39,344 bases of DNA from Streptomyces ureilyticus (GCF_011045025.1 NZ_JAAKZX010000081.1:1-39344), one strand, 5' to 3'; shown: positions 1 to 7,690, counted from the stretch's first letter. Made by a program: numbers and translations. The notes: generated by a model from the letters alone, not told the origin.

Positions 1-47
1 CGATTGGCCCACCACTCAAGCGTGGCGGTGCCCTCGTAGCTGTCCAT
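1..47 (-). CDS. possible 5' end of a minus-strand gene running off the left edge
   Basis: Reading the minus strand from an ATG at 47 gives an open frame (MDSYEGTATLEWWAN) up to the window edge. There is no clear Shine-Dalgarno upstream. Only about 15 codons are visible, so no family can be named. It would be divergent from the nuclease gene that starts at 369. Confidence 0.3.
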   Translation of the reverse strand, partial: MDSYEGTATLEWWAN

Positions 48-368
48 AGTCCAAGTATCGCGAGCGAGTAGGCGGCCATGTGTCAGCGATGCAGAGCCTG
101 ACGTCACAAGATCCTGTTACGAGCTCTTAGAAGGCGCTTGGGCTATCCGCGGACCACTTACTTTGACCTGCGACTTTCTGGCCCTCTGACGTACTGTCAG
201 TCATTTTGTGGGACGTATGTGGGATCAGGCGGTCGTGGGAACCGCGGGGCGTCAGCGTGTCCCCGTGGCTCGGCGTAGCCTCACACCATCTTCACGCACT
301 CGAAGGCGATCGCGGAAATAAATCTGCCGCTCCCCGGCGTTCTCGATCTTCGAGCCGAGGAGGGGAAG
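48..368. other. intergenic stretch with a short inverted repeat
   Basis: No convincing gene is seen. A short inverted repeat CTGAC-N5-GTCAG lies at 186-200 and could be an operator for the gene at 369. Short open frames crossing this area (for example 206-436) look like antisense or out-of-frame noise. Confidence 0.4.
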
Positions 369-1259
369 GTGTCGGGCCTGAAGCTGTTCCACACGACGAA
401 CAGCGGCGTGACCGAGGTCATGCCGCGTCTTGCTGAGGTCGAGGCGGATGTGCAGGACCTCATCGAGGCGTACATGGAGACGATGCTGGGCGTGCGGTTC
501 CTGGCGAGCGAGTACGTCATCGACTGTGTCGATGGCGGGCGGATCGACTCGCTGGGCCTTGACGAGAACGGGGCTCCCACGGTGGTGGAGTACAAGCGCG
601 GCACAGCCGCCGGTGTGATCAACCAGGGCCTCTATTACATGTCGTGGCTGATGGCCCACAAGGACGCCTTCCGGAACCTGGTCCGTGACCGGCTCGGGGC
701 CTCGGCTGCGTCTCAGGTCCTGTGGAGCGCACCCCGGCTGATCTGTGTCGCCGGCGACTTCACCCGCTATGACGCGCACGCCGTGCGCGAGCACCGGCGC
801 AGCATCGACCTGGTCCGCTACACGTACTTCGGCAACGAGCACATCGGCCTTGAGACTGTGGCTTCGGTCACCGGGCAGTCGGCCGCTACCAAGCGGGCCC
901 GCCGACGCGCGGCCGGGCCGCCGCCGGCCCGAAGGCAGGACAGAGCGATGGCGGAGCTGGCCGGGGTGATCGACGAGGCACTGCTCGGCCTCGGGGACGG
1001 CGTCACCCGGGTCCAGCGCAAGCAGTACGCCGCCTACCAGCGGCTGCGGAACTTCGCCTGCGTCTGCCTGCCGCAGCAGACCAAACTCCTCGTCTACCTC
1101 AAGGCCGACCCGAAGGCCGTCGACCTCATTCCCGGATTTACCCGGGATGTGACGGGGCTCGGCCACCACGGCACGGGCGACCTTGAGGTGCAGCTGCGTA
1201 CGGAGCGGGACCTGGAGCGCGCCCAAGACCTGTTCCGCCTCAGCTACGCCGCGGCGTAG
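369..1259 (+). CDS. PD-(D/E)XK nuclease-fold protein (DUF5655-like)
   Basis: A 296-aa soluble protein. The N-terminal half shows a PD-(D/E)XK-type core: Asp60 in GGRIDSLGLDENG, then Glu74 and Lys76 in VVEYKRG. This matches the D-x(n)-E-x-K pattern of NucS/RecB-like nucleases and is followed by a helix (INQGLYYMSWL). The C-terminal third (about 200-296, QRKQYAAYQRLRNFACV then KTKLLVYLKADP-like strands) resembles the DUF5655 domain often attached to such nucleases. The GTG start has a strong purine-rich site (GAGGAGGGGAAG) just upstream. The gene ends convergently with the 1484-2506 gene across a hairpin terminator. What is seen is the motif pattern; DNA cleavage and a role in repair or defence are inferred. 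Confidence 0.8.
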   Translation: MSGLKLFHTTNSGVTEVMPRLAEVEADVQDLIEAYMETMLGVRFLASEYVIDCVDGGRIDSLGLDENGAPTVVEYKRGTAAGVINQGLYYMSWLMAHKDAFRNLVRDRLGASAASQVLWSAPRLICVAGDFTRYDAHAVREHRRSIDLVRYTYFGNEHIGLETVASVTGQSAATKRARRRAAGPPPARRQDRAMAELAGVIDEALLGLGDGVTRVQRKQYAAYQRLRNFACVCLPQQTKLLVYLKADPKAVDLIPGFTRDVTGLGHHGTGDLEVQLRTERDLERAQDLFRLSYAAA

Positions 1260-1366
1260 CGCGGGGAGCGGCGGAGCAAGCACAGTGTGCGGTTGTCGTT
1301 TGGTGGCGATGGTGCCTTTCGTCGTGCGTGGACGGGGAAAAGCGGCGGTGGAGCACTAATGATCCG

Positions 1367-1399
1367 GTGGATCGCCGGTTTGGCCAACCGGCGATCCAC
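1367..1399. terminator. strong bidirectional hairpin between convergent genes
   Basis: A perfect 14-bp inverted repeat (GTGGATCGCCGGTT at 1367-1380 and its complement at 1386-1399) with a 5-nt TGGCC loop. A G-U and a C-G pair extend the stem outward. It lies between the 3' ends of the genes at 369-1259 (+) and 1484-2506 (-), as expected of a rho-independent terminator serving both. No U-tract is present, which is usual in Streptomyces. Confidence 0.8.
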
Positions 1400-1483
1400 T
1401 GCTATGTTCCGCGCCGCCCAGACGGCGTGTTGACTTGAATATCACTGGCGGCGACGGCTCCAATGCGCCGCCGGGTCAGGGTT

Positions 1484-2506
1484 TCACTTCTCCGCTTCGA
1501 GACCGCACGCCCCTGCGAGAGTGCTGGGCGTCAGGGTTGTCTCGAATCCCTCGCTGGGCAGTCGGCGGAGGATGGACTGCCAGAGATCGGTCGGCAGTCG
1601 GGAAGGCGGCCGTTCCCGCGTGGTCCGCAGCTCCAGCACGGCGGTCTTCGCAGGGTCTCCGAGAACGAAGTCCTGGTCGCTGGCGTAGCTTTCGTCGGTG
1701 TCGCCGCGGAACCTTTTGAGCCGCAGGGGCAGGCCGAACACTGGGTCCAGGAGGGCGGAGACGATATGGCGCGGGCCGGGCCCCTGGTTGGGGACATGCG
1801 AGGAGCGCAGGATCAGCCGTGTCACGTCATACGCGGTCCCCTCGTAGCCGTCGACGACGAATGTGTTGGCGACGGTGTGTAGCAGGCCGAGGCGACGGAG
1901 AAGGTCGCTGCCCAGCCAGGCCCCGCGGCGCTGCACGCGGACGAAGTGGTCGTCCTCGTCGTCCCACATGGCTTGGTGCTCGCGTTCGGCGCCGCTCCAG
2001 GCGCGCGCCGATGCGCGCCAACACATCTGCACACCGGCGAGCCACTTTTCGAGGGCCCGGTTTTCGGCGCTGCGCCAGACCGTGGACGGCAACCCCGTTA
2101 GCCGCAGGCGGGCCGGCTGGCCGAGGACCCGCAGCTCGAGTCCTGTCTGGAACCGCCGGGTGATGCGCAATCCAGGCACTCCCCAGACTTCGCTGTCAGG
2201 TGCGTAGGTGGGGAGCATGCTGAAGAGGATTTCGGCCGCGCGTTCCTCGCTCTCCACGCACAGTGTGATGCAGGTCGGTTCCGGGTGAACGGCCGTGATG
2301 CCCAACGGGTAGCGCGTGTGGACGTTTCGGTACTCCAGGAGACCGAGCAGGACGCGGGCCTCCAACCACTGTTGGGCCGAGGACTTCGCGGAGGGAAGGG
2401 CAGATGCTCCGGCCGGCAGCTGGCCGAGTCCGCGTCGGGCCTGTTGTAGTCCTTCGCCCGTGTAGAGGCAGCGCCGCTGAACAGTCTCTTGCGTGAACGC
2501 ACTCAT
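1484..2506 (-). CDS. conserved actinomycete protein of unknown function
   Basis: A 340-aa protein starting MSAFTQETVQRRCLYTGEG at an ATG with a GGGAGAA ribosome site. I chose it over the upstream ATG at 2647 because the extra 47 residues are low-complexity and the upstream start has no support. The N-terminal region (about 15-60) is helical with a conserved-looking TGEGLQQARRGLG segment. The middle has hydrophobic beta-like stretches (CITLCVES, LRITRRFQTGLELRVLG). No catalytic motif, signal peptide or membrane segment was recognised. It resembles uncharacterised streptomycete proteins found near mobile elements, but no function can be assigned. Confidence 0.7.
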   Translation of the reverse strand: MSAFTQETVQRRCLYTGEGLQQARRGLGQLPAGASALPSAKSSAQQWLEARVLLGLLEYRNVHTRYPLGITAVHPEPTCITLCVESEERAAEILFSMLPTYAPDSEVWGVPGLRITRRFQTGLELRVLGQPARLRLTGLPSTVWRSAENRALEKWLAGVQMCWRASARAWSGAEREHQAMWDDEDDHFVRVQRRGAWLGSDLLRRLGLLHTVANTFVVDGYEGTAYDVTRLILRSSHVPNQGPGPRHIVSALLDPVFGLPLRLKRFRGDTDESYASDQDFVLGDPAKTAVLELRTTRERPPSRLPTDLWQSILRRLPSEGFETTLTPSTLAGACGLEAEK

Positions 2507-2766
2507 GGTTCTCCCGCACGTCTCGGCCCGGGACGTACATGTGTGAGACCCATGGGGGTTGCGCGCACATCTGTTTGGGATGACCGGTTCACCCGAGCGT
2601 GGAGGGAAAGGGCCGAAGATCTCCGGGGAGCGGTGGTCGGGCCGCACGCTGGATCGTACGCCGTGGTGATCCCCTGTCGCGCCGATATGGCAGAGATCTC
2701 GCCCAGAAGGAGTAGCGACGGCGAAACGGGCGATCCTTCCGCCGCCGCTGTCGCTTCGGTGTCGGC

Positions 2767-3324
2767 GGGCTCAGGACGGCCTGAGGCCCTGTCGGGGCAG
2801 CGACCGCATCAGCCTGCGTCTTTTGCACGACCTGTCGGCCGCCATGTCGTCGGCCGAGTGGTCCACCGCGGCCTGCATGCTCGCCTACGAGACGAACGCG
2901 GCGATCATCTACGTCGAGGGCAACTACGGCCGCGACATGTGCACGTTGGCGATCCGTACGTCGTGGCAGACGTTGCAGCGGGAGGGCGAGATTCCCGCCA
3001 ACGTGCTGATGCCGATGGTCGACCTCGTCATAGCCAAACAGGGCAAGCTGCTCAGGGCCGAGCCGGTCGCCCAGCAGATGGTGCAGGACCGGGTCCGGTT
3101 GCGCGGCATGTTCACCGACCTCGAAAACGAGTGGGCGACCTGGCAGCCCACCGACCCGAACTCGCCCGGCCGGATCGACGCCTCGTGCATCCTCGTGTAC
3201 GGCCTGATCCCCGAGGCCAACAAGGGCGCCATCGTTCACGCCCCGCTGCCCACGACCCCGCACCCCGGCCAGGTCGGCCGGGGTGCGCAACCCGGCGGCG
3301 TACGGCCAGCGGATCGGCAAGTAG
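2767..3324 (+). pseudogene. phage terminase large subunit, 3'-terminal remnant with frameshift
   Basis: The frame read from about 2767 encodes the C-terminal RNase H-like nuclease region of a phage terminase large subunit. It contains VEGNYGRDMCTLAIRTSWQTL, then KQGKLLRAEPVAQQM, RVRLRGMFTDLENEWATWQP and SPGRIDASCILVYGL. This layout (GGDM-like, RAEPV, LEDQM-like, SPDRLDA-like) is typical of the family. The ATPase half with Walker motifs is missing. Near 3300 the frame slips: the sequence AYGQRIGK followed by stop (TAG 3322-3324) is recovered only one frame over, so the open frame continues falsely to 3389. In-frame ATGs at 2823 and 2844 could restart a short product. I read this as a dead prophage relic. 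Confidence 0.7.
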
Positions 3325-3385
3325 CCGGTGGGAGCCGCACGAGCTGTGGCAGCGTCTATGGCAAACGGGGCACGGGGAGGGAAAT

Positions 3386-4093
3386 TTGACTAGCCATCAG
3401 CGGCGGCGGAGCCGGGCGCGGCTTGCCCGGCAGAGCACGGCACCTGCCCGGATCCGCGCGCGGTCCCGCGGCGATCAGGGAACGAGGGTCCCGTGGGTCA
3501 CCATCGGCACCGCGGTAGGCGCCGTGGCGGCAATCGGCAGCCTCATCTTCACGGCCGTCGCCACGTACTACGGCGCTGTCGTGGCACAAGGGCAGCTTGA
3601 ACAGGCGAAGGAAGACAACGAGCGGAAAGCGCGCGATCAGGCGACCCGCGTGACGTTCTGGGAAGAGGACTCCTTCTATGGGGAGCGGGACTGGCAGCAG
3701 TCCAGGGCGCTCCACCTAGTGAACCGCTCGCCTGACGCCGTTTCCGCGACACAAATCGCCATTCTGGTGACCTACCTGGGGAAGGAGCACGTGCTCCTGC
3801 TGGCCGACGCCAACCTGCCCCCGTGCACAGAGGTGACCTTCAAGGCATCTGAGCTGACCGGCGTCCTCCTGCGTGACAGAAAGGAGGTGCGCCTGAGCGA
3901 CATGACACATTGGGAGACCGCGTTGCTCACCTTCATTGACCGTGCCGGACAGAAGTGGGCTCGGGGGACGACCTTCCTCGCTCAGGCGGAGGAAGCGCAA
4001 GACGTTATCCAGGAACTGAAGCACACGGGGTTCGCCTTCCCCGGGAAACCCGGCAAGGTGAAGGCGCTGGGCTCGTGTGAATCGACAGGCTAG
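3386..4093 (+). CDS. small membrane-anchored protein of unknown function
   Basis: A 235-aa protein with a TTG start at 3386 preceded by a GGGGAGGG ribosome site. The long upstream extension of this frame is antisense or out-of-frame to the terminase remnant and is rejected. The N-terminus is very basic (about 1-34, rich in Arg). A single transmembrane helix follows at about 36-58 (WVTIGTAVGAVAAIGSLIFT), then a short charged coiled-coil-like segment (EQAKEDNERKARDQ). A cytosolic or surface beta-rich domain occupies about 85-200. No enzymatic motif was seen. Similar TM-plus-beta-domain proteins are common and uncharacterised in streptomycete accessory DNA. Confidence 0.65.
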   Translation: MTSHQRRRSRARLARQSTAPARIRARSRGDQGTRVPWVTIGTAVGAVAAIGSLIFTAVATYYGAVVAQGQLEQAKEDNERKARDQATRVTFWEEDSFYGERDWQQSRALHLVNRSPDAVSATQIAILVTYLGKEHVLLLADANLPPCTEVTFKASELTGVLLRDRKEVRLSDMTHWETALLTFIDRAGQKWARGTTFLAQAEEAQDVIQELKHTGFAFPGKPGKVKALGSCESTG

Positions 4094-4160
4094 AGCCCGG
4101 CAGGGGTCCCCGGTCCGCTGCACGCGGCAGGCGGCCCCCGCGACACTGGTTTGCGTGAAG

Positions 4161-4406
4161 ATGTCCCGAATTGAGTGCGCTTGCTGCGGCCGGAAGATTG
4201 TCGCAGGGAGCCCCGGCAAGGGCCGACTGTGGCGGCACGACCCCACCGAGCGCCCCAGCGAGTTCGGTGACGTCCTGGTGTCCTGCACAGGGTCGTTGGA
4301 CATCGTGGACCTGCCGCGCCCCGGCGAGCAGCTTGAGATCGACCTCGACCTCGACCCGGCCGAGCCCGAAGAGGCCGCCAACGTCGAGACGATGGCGCTG
4401 TTCTGA
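4161..4406 (+). CDS. short CxxC protein of phage/ICE type, unknown function
   Basis: About 81 residues from ATG 4161 (MSRIECACCGRKIVAG). An earlier GTG at 4155 is equally possible and neither has a strong Shine-Dalgarno. The N-terminus has an ECACCGRK motif that could bind a metal. The second half is acidic (DLDLDPAEPEEA). It overlaps no other real gene on its strand and ends head-to-head with the endonuclease VII 3' fragment. Function unknown. Confidence 0.5.
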   Translation: MSRIECACCGRKIVAGSPGKGRLWRHDPTERPSEFGDVLVSCTGSLDIVDLPRPGEQLEIDLDLDPAEPEEAANVETMALF

Positions 4407-4636
4407 CCGGTGTCGGAGGCCGGCCGTCGGCTCGGGTGCCACTCCGCGAGCGGATCGAAGCCGAGAAGCGCGATCTTCTGCTGCCTGGTCGACTCCTTCG
4501 GCTTCCAGGCCAGATACGGCGGGTAGGGCAGTGCGAGGTGTTTCGCTGGCGGGTTGGTCATGTAGTGCGCCCTCGGGCAGCCGTCCACGTGCGGACACTC
4601 CTCGACGACCCGGTTGCAGAACTTGCACAGGAGCCC
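4407..4636 (-). pseudogene. 3' fragment of recombination endonuclease VII (HNH) gene
   Basis: The minus-strand frame reads GLLCKFCNRVVEECPHVDG, then a YMTNPPAKHL segment and a LPYP motif, and ends around ALLGFDPLAEWH. This is the classic C-terminal part of endonuclease VII family proteins: second zinc-binding cysteine pair followed by a conserved YxxNPPA...LPYP tail. It lacks the DHD catalytic part and any start codon. The missing part is found on the same strand at 7691-8259, ending VDHDYATGLVRG. Joining the two restores the usual family order VRGLLCxxCN. No clear stop follows the homologous part, so the 3' end is also uncertain. I infer one gene split by an insertion. Confidence 0.7.
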
Positions 4637-4654
4637 TTCTCTGATGCGATGAAA

Positions 4655-4674
4655 GGAGCGGGGCCTCCCGCTCC
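4655..4674. repeat. 8-bp perfect hairpin in IS110 left end
   Basis: GGAGCGGG (4655-4662) and its complement CCCGCTCC (4667-4674) enclose the loop GCCT. It sits about 60 bp before the transposase start, in the zone where IS110-group elements encode their bridge RNA. It could be part of such an RNA, or simply a transcription barrier. Confidence 0.45.
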
Positions 4675-4731
4675 TGCCGGGTGCGCAGGATGCTCGGCTC
4701 AGGCAGAAGTACGAACTCGGGGAGGCCCTCG

Positions 4732-5775
4732 ATGACGTCACCGTACGACGGTGTGCAGTGGGGGGGAATGGACCTGCACCGGCGCCGCTCGGTCCTGGTG
4801 CGCATGGCAGAAGACGGGCGGCAGTTGGGCAAGATGGTCCGTTTCAACAACGACCCGGCCCGGCTCAAGCGGGAGATCGCCAAGGCCGGTCCGCGCGCGA
4901 AGGTGGTACTGGAGGCAACTCTCGGCTGGTACTGGGCGGCTGACGTACTCACCGAGGCCGGGGCCGAGGTTCACCTGGCCCATCCCTTGGGGGTGAAGGC
5001 GTTCACCTACCGGCGGGTCAAGAACGATGAGCGGGACGCCGCCGACCTGGCCGACCTGCTGCGGCTGGGCCGACTGCCGGAAGCCTGGCTGGCACCGCCC
5101 GAGACCCGGGAGCTGCGGGAACTGGTGCGCGGTCGGCACAAGCTGGTGAACCTGCGTACCAACTGCCGCAACCAGGCTCACGGTGTGGTGGCCAAGCAGG
5201 GCATCGCCGTCCCGATGAGCGACCTGTTCGGCGCCGCTGGCACCGCGTTTCTCAACGAGCTGCCACTGCCCGCCGGCTATGCCGCCCGGCTGCGGGCACT
5301 GCGCGAGGTGATGGACACCCTCGACCGGCAACTGGCCCTGCTCGACCAGGAGATATCCGCCCGCCTCACCGACGACGTGGGCTACCGGGCGATCCAGAAG
5401 ATCGGCGGAATCGGACCCGTGCTGGCCGCGGTATTCGTCACCGAGATCGGCGACGTCACCCGCTTCCCCAGTCCCCGGCACCTGTGCTCCTGGGCCGGGC
5501 TCACCCCGCGCCACCGCGAGTCCGACCTGAAGGTCACCCGGGGACATCTGACCAAGCAGGGCTCCAAACTGGTGCGCTGGGCGGCCGTCCAGGCCGTTCA
5601 GCACGCCCCCGAAGACACCCCGATGCGCGCCCACAAGGACCGCATCGAGGCACGCCGCGGCCCTCAGGCACGCAACATCGCCAAGGCCGCCGCGGCCCGC
5701 AAGCTGCTCACCCTGGTCTACTACGGGCTACGCGACGGCGAAGTCCGCTGCCTGGCCCGCACGGACGAGCCGTGA
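4732..5775 (+). CDS. IS110-family transposase (DEDD recombinase)
   Basis: A 347-aa recombinase starting MTSPYDGVQWGGMDLHRRRS. The N-terminal RuvC-like DEDD domain shows the first acidic residue in GMDLHR, a Glu in VVLEATLGWYW, and the RVKNDERDAADLADLLR segment with the last two Asp. A helical linker follows at about 120-215. The C-terminal Tnp_IS116/IS110/IS902 domain (about 220-310) has IQKIGGIGPVLAAVFVTEIG, then FPSPRHLCSWAGLTP and the Ser-containing KQGSKLVRWAAVQA. Members recombine DNA with the help of a bridge RNA from the IS ends (established for the family). Length and motifs are complete, so the enzyme may be active. Starts further upstream (4681) add only low-complexity residues. Confidence 0.93.
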   Translation: MTSPYDGVQWGGMDLHRRRSVLVRMAEDGRQLGKMVRFNNDPARLKREIAKAGPRAKVVLEATLGWYWAADVLTEAGAEVHLAHPLGVKAFTYRRVKNDERDAADLADLLRLGRLPEAWLAPPETRELRELVRGRHKLVNLRTNCRNQAHGVVAKQGIAVPMSDLFGAAGTAFLNELPLPAGYAARLRALREVMDTLDRQLALLDQEISARLTDDVGYRAIQKIGGIGPVLAAVFVTEIGDVTRFPSPRHLCSWAGLTPRHRESDLKVTRGHLTKQGSKLVRWAAVQAVQHAPEDTPMRAHKDRIEARRGPQARNIAKAAAARKLLTLVYYGLRDGEVRCLARTDEP

Positions 5776-6224
5776 ACAGCATCCGGACCCACGGCCGACG
5801 CGCGATCGCCGCTAGTTCTGGCCTCCGCACCGCGGCAAGGCCGTTTCTCTGATTGATCCCGTCGGTCGTGTGCCGAACCACACCATGCCGCACCGCAGCA
5901 CCACCGCGGGCGCGGCGGAGGGATGAACGGCAGCCGGAGTGCCGCCACTCAGCATCACACCTGGTGAAGAGCACACCCCACAACACCCGCCCCGGCGGGA
6001 CGACAGCACACCACCCGGGGACGGGGACCACCCCGCCCCCTAGCCCAAGCACGCCCTCATCCCGCATCCATCAGATAGAACCCGGACAAGCACGACACTG
6101 GACCGGCCCCGCCCTTTCAGGGATGAACTAGGCGGCGCCAAGCCCTCGTTGGACGCTTGTAAAGTTCTGTAAACTTGTGTCCACTGTCGCTTACTTGGCA
6201 GCGGTGGCCGTCGAGGATGGATGC
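5776..6224. other. non-coding stretch behind the IS110 transposase
   Basis: No convincing gene. Open frames here are repetitive Pro/Arg/Thr translations typical of noise. It may include the IS right end (see TTCTCTGAT at 5845-5853), and near its end a short AT-rich repeat (6158-6179). A small CCCGCC/GGCGGG hairpin lies near 5990. An IS1111-type arrangement would place a bridge RNA in this 3' region. Confidence 0.4.
6158..6179 (+). promoter_or_regulatory. AT-rich repeat, candidate operator or promoter
   Basis: Two near-identical copies, TGTAAAGTT and TGTAAACTT, follow each other at 6159-6177 and together also form an inverted repeat AAGTT-N5-AACTT. Such a sequence stands out in this GC-rich DNA. 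It lies 46 bp before the ATG at 6225 and upstream of the helix-turn-helix gene at 6403, so it could be that protein's binding site. Inference only. Confidence 0.3.
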
Positions 6225-6374
6225 ATGGACGGCGATCAGGGCCATGAGCCAGAGAATAATTCCGACCAGCAACAGAAGAGGCGCTCAGTCGCCATCACAG
6301 TCATCGTCGCTGTGGTCTCGGCCATTGCAGGCGGGATAGCTCAAGCGGTGGCGGAGAAGCTGTTGGCGTCGTGA
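6225..6374 (+). CDS. 49-aa single-pass membrane peptide
   Basis: From ATG 6225 (MDGDQGHEPENNSDQQQ), with GAGGA seven bases upstream; a GTG at 6177 would add 16 residues. The first 20 residues are acidic and polar, followed by Lys-Arg-Arg and a hydrophobic helix (SVAITVIVAVVSAIAGGIAQ) reaching almost to the C-terminus. It lies 28 bp upstream of the 6403 gene, suggesting co-transcription. Function unknown; its composition is AT-richer than the surroundings, like its neighbour. Confidence 0.5.
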   Translation: MDGDQGHEPENNSDQQQKRRSVAITVIVAVVSAIAGGIAQAVAEKLLAS

Positions 6375-6402
6375 TCCGACTCGCGACCAATTTGGGGGGA
6401 AA

Positions 6403-7263
6403 GTGGGCGGGAGACCTCGAAAAATTTCAATGCCGACGGAGTCCGAGCTGCCACCTGGAAAGCATCGCAACCTGCTCGAAGCGGTGCATGATATCTACCG
6501 AAAAGCAGGATGCCCGGGGACTCGAAGGATTAGCTCTACAGCCGCAGAGGCAACATTTGCCGCAGACGTAATCTCCCACCAAGCAGTTGCGAATATCCTT
6601 AACGGCAAAAGCTTTCCGATCTGGGTCAAGCTTCAGGCGATGATGGCGGCGCTGCTGATTATTGGACGGTCTGAATCCATCAATACGGAGCTCGAAAGGT
6701 TTCGTTCCCTGTGGGTGGACGCGCATTACGGTGAGTCCGGATTCGAGGCCCCCATAGTGCCAGTCGTAGACGAGTCGCTCAACCACCTTTGGTCAGGGAA
6801 CCCTCCCCCTCCGGCTGCCGAGACTCCCAAGTCTTTGAGCCCCTCAGCACCCGACCTCGAAGCGACGTCGACTGCGGAATCCGATCCTGAATGGGACGCG
6901 CCAGACACATCGGCGGCCGCCCCGGAGTCCTCATCGAACGACGGGCAGAACTCCGAAGAAGAGGACTTTGGCGCGGTATTTGCGACAGCCGCCTGGACCG
7001 GCCCTGACATGTTTTCTGTCAAACGCATTGGTGGCAGAGTTATACTTTCCCTGAACATTGCGCACCCAATGGGCAATGCCATCGCAGAGGCCGTGGAGCG
7101 AGATGAGGAGACGGCTCGAACGCTGTGGCTACTGCTGTTCTCCTGGGTGCGCATGGAAGATGAAATACCGTCTGCCAGCCAAAGAAGTAGGGTGGAAGAC
7201 ATGCGGCGCGACTGGAGTCGGTATGCAGGGTTGTTCATTGGGGCGGCTAATGAAGTAATCTAG
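6403..7263 (+). CDS. HTH-like protein with acidic linker and conserved C-terminal domain
   Basis: A 286-aa protein. The GTG start at 6403 follows GGGGGGAAA closely; an ATG at 6430 is an alternative. Residues about 20-80 look like the XRE-type N-terminal region of streptomycete regulators: LLEAVHDIYRKAGCPGTRRIS, then ISHQAVANILNGKSFPIWVKL, in which QAVANILNGK fits a recognition helix. Residues 115-190 are an acidic, Ser/Pro-rich linker. The C-terminal domain has GGRVILSLNIAHPMGNAI and LLLFSWVRMEDE followed by EDMRRDWSRYAG. This is similar to a region seen at the end of GHKL-ATPase (Hsp90-like) proteins of actinomycetes, but no ATPase domain is present here. AT-richer than neighbours. A DNA-binding role is inferred. 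Confidence 0.6.
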   Translation: MGGRPRKISMPTESELPPGKHRNLLEAVHDIYRKAGCPGTRRISSTAAEATFAADVISHQAVANILNGKSFPIWVKLQAMMAALLIIGRSESINTELERFRSLWVDAHYGESGFEAPIVPVVDESLNHLWSGNPPPPAAETPKSLSPSAPDLEATSTAESDPEWDAPDTSAAAPESSSNDGQNSEEEDFGAVFATAAWTGPDMFSVKRIGGRVILSLNIAHPMGNAIAEAVERDEETARTLWLLLFSWVRMEDEIPSASQRSRVEDMRRDWSRYAGLFIGAANEVI

Positions 7264-7341
7264 GTAGTCCTGGCGCGACATTTACTTTGCGTGGTGGAGC
7301 GCATCGTGGTGTCAATATAAGGCTCCGGCGATCAGCCGAAG

Positions 7342-7628
7342 GTGGGAAATCCCGGGCGTCCTCTCTTGTCGCGCGGTCCCACTCGATCCCGAACGCCCAC
7401 AGATGGCGCCACCATCGCAACAGGTCCATGCCGTACGAACGGCGGGGTCAGCGGAGAGTACGGCCCGGCCATCAGGTCCTTGAAGTACACCGCCACCGGC
7501 TCGACCGGTCTCCCAAACGGGTCCAGCAGCTGGTACGGCTCCCAGGGATCTCCCGTCTCCAGCAGCTTACCCATTTCAGGCAAGACGAAGTTCCTCAGAT
7601 CCCTTCCGGGACGTTCTTCACCGGGCAT
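7342..7628 (-). pseudogene. N-terminal fragment of tyrosine integrase, frameshifted
   Basis: The minus strand from ATG 7628 encodes ETGDPWEPYQLLDPFG, then VEPVAVYFKDLMAGPYSPLT, which matches the start of streptomycete site-specific integrases. The expected continuation (SYGMDLLRWWRHLWAFG, then WDRATREDARDF) is present but in another frame from about 7430 on, so one base is lost or gained around 7435-7445. The SAM-like core-binding part ends at about 7345 and the whole catalytic domain (R..HxxR..Y) is missing. It lies 62 bp from the right edge of the 3-kb insertion, where an integrase next to an attachment site would be expected. Confidence 0.7.
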
Positions 7629-7690
7629 AACGGAAAGCTAGCAGAACCCCAACTGACCTGCACAAACACTAAAGTTAGTTCGGTCAACAC

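Larger units (their letters stand above)
4637..5853 (+). mobile_element. IS110-family insertion sequence, ends approximate
   Basis: The transposase gene at 4732-5775 defines the IS. The 9-bp sequence TTCTCTGAT occurs at 4637-4645 and again at 5845-5853, flanking the gene. IS110 elements lack long terminal inverted repeats and recombine at short shared cores, so this direct repeat is a candidate for the element edges (about 1.2 kb). A perfect 8-bp hairpin with a GCCT loop lies in the left non-coding end (4655-4674). The 3' border could instead lie further right, up to about 6130. Ends are inferred, the family is seen. Confidence 0.5.
4637..7690. mobile_element. ~3.05-kb insertion splitting the endonuclease VII gene
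   Basis: The interval is defined by the two halves of the endonuclease VII gene. The left junction follows a CCC run (4634-4636) and the right junction precedes GCCCC (7691-7695). Short C-run homology at the junctions makes the exact breakpoint ambiguous by 1-3 nt and no long terminal inverted repeat is visible. It contains an IS110-type transposase, a small membrane ORF, an HTH-type gene and a broken tyrosine integrase fragment close to the right end. It may be the scar of an integrative element plus an IS, rather than a single transposon. Confidence 0.55.

Noticed and set aside
2489..3385. Upstream extension of the membrane-protein frame to 2489
   Set aside because: The extension is out of frame to the terminase remnant and has no recognisable protein character. 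The TTG at 3386 has a good ribosome site.
5853..6131. 92-codon plus-strand open frame behind the transposase
   Set aside because: Thr/Pro/Arg/His-rich translation without any ribosome site or domain; more likely non-coding IS end or spacer.
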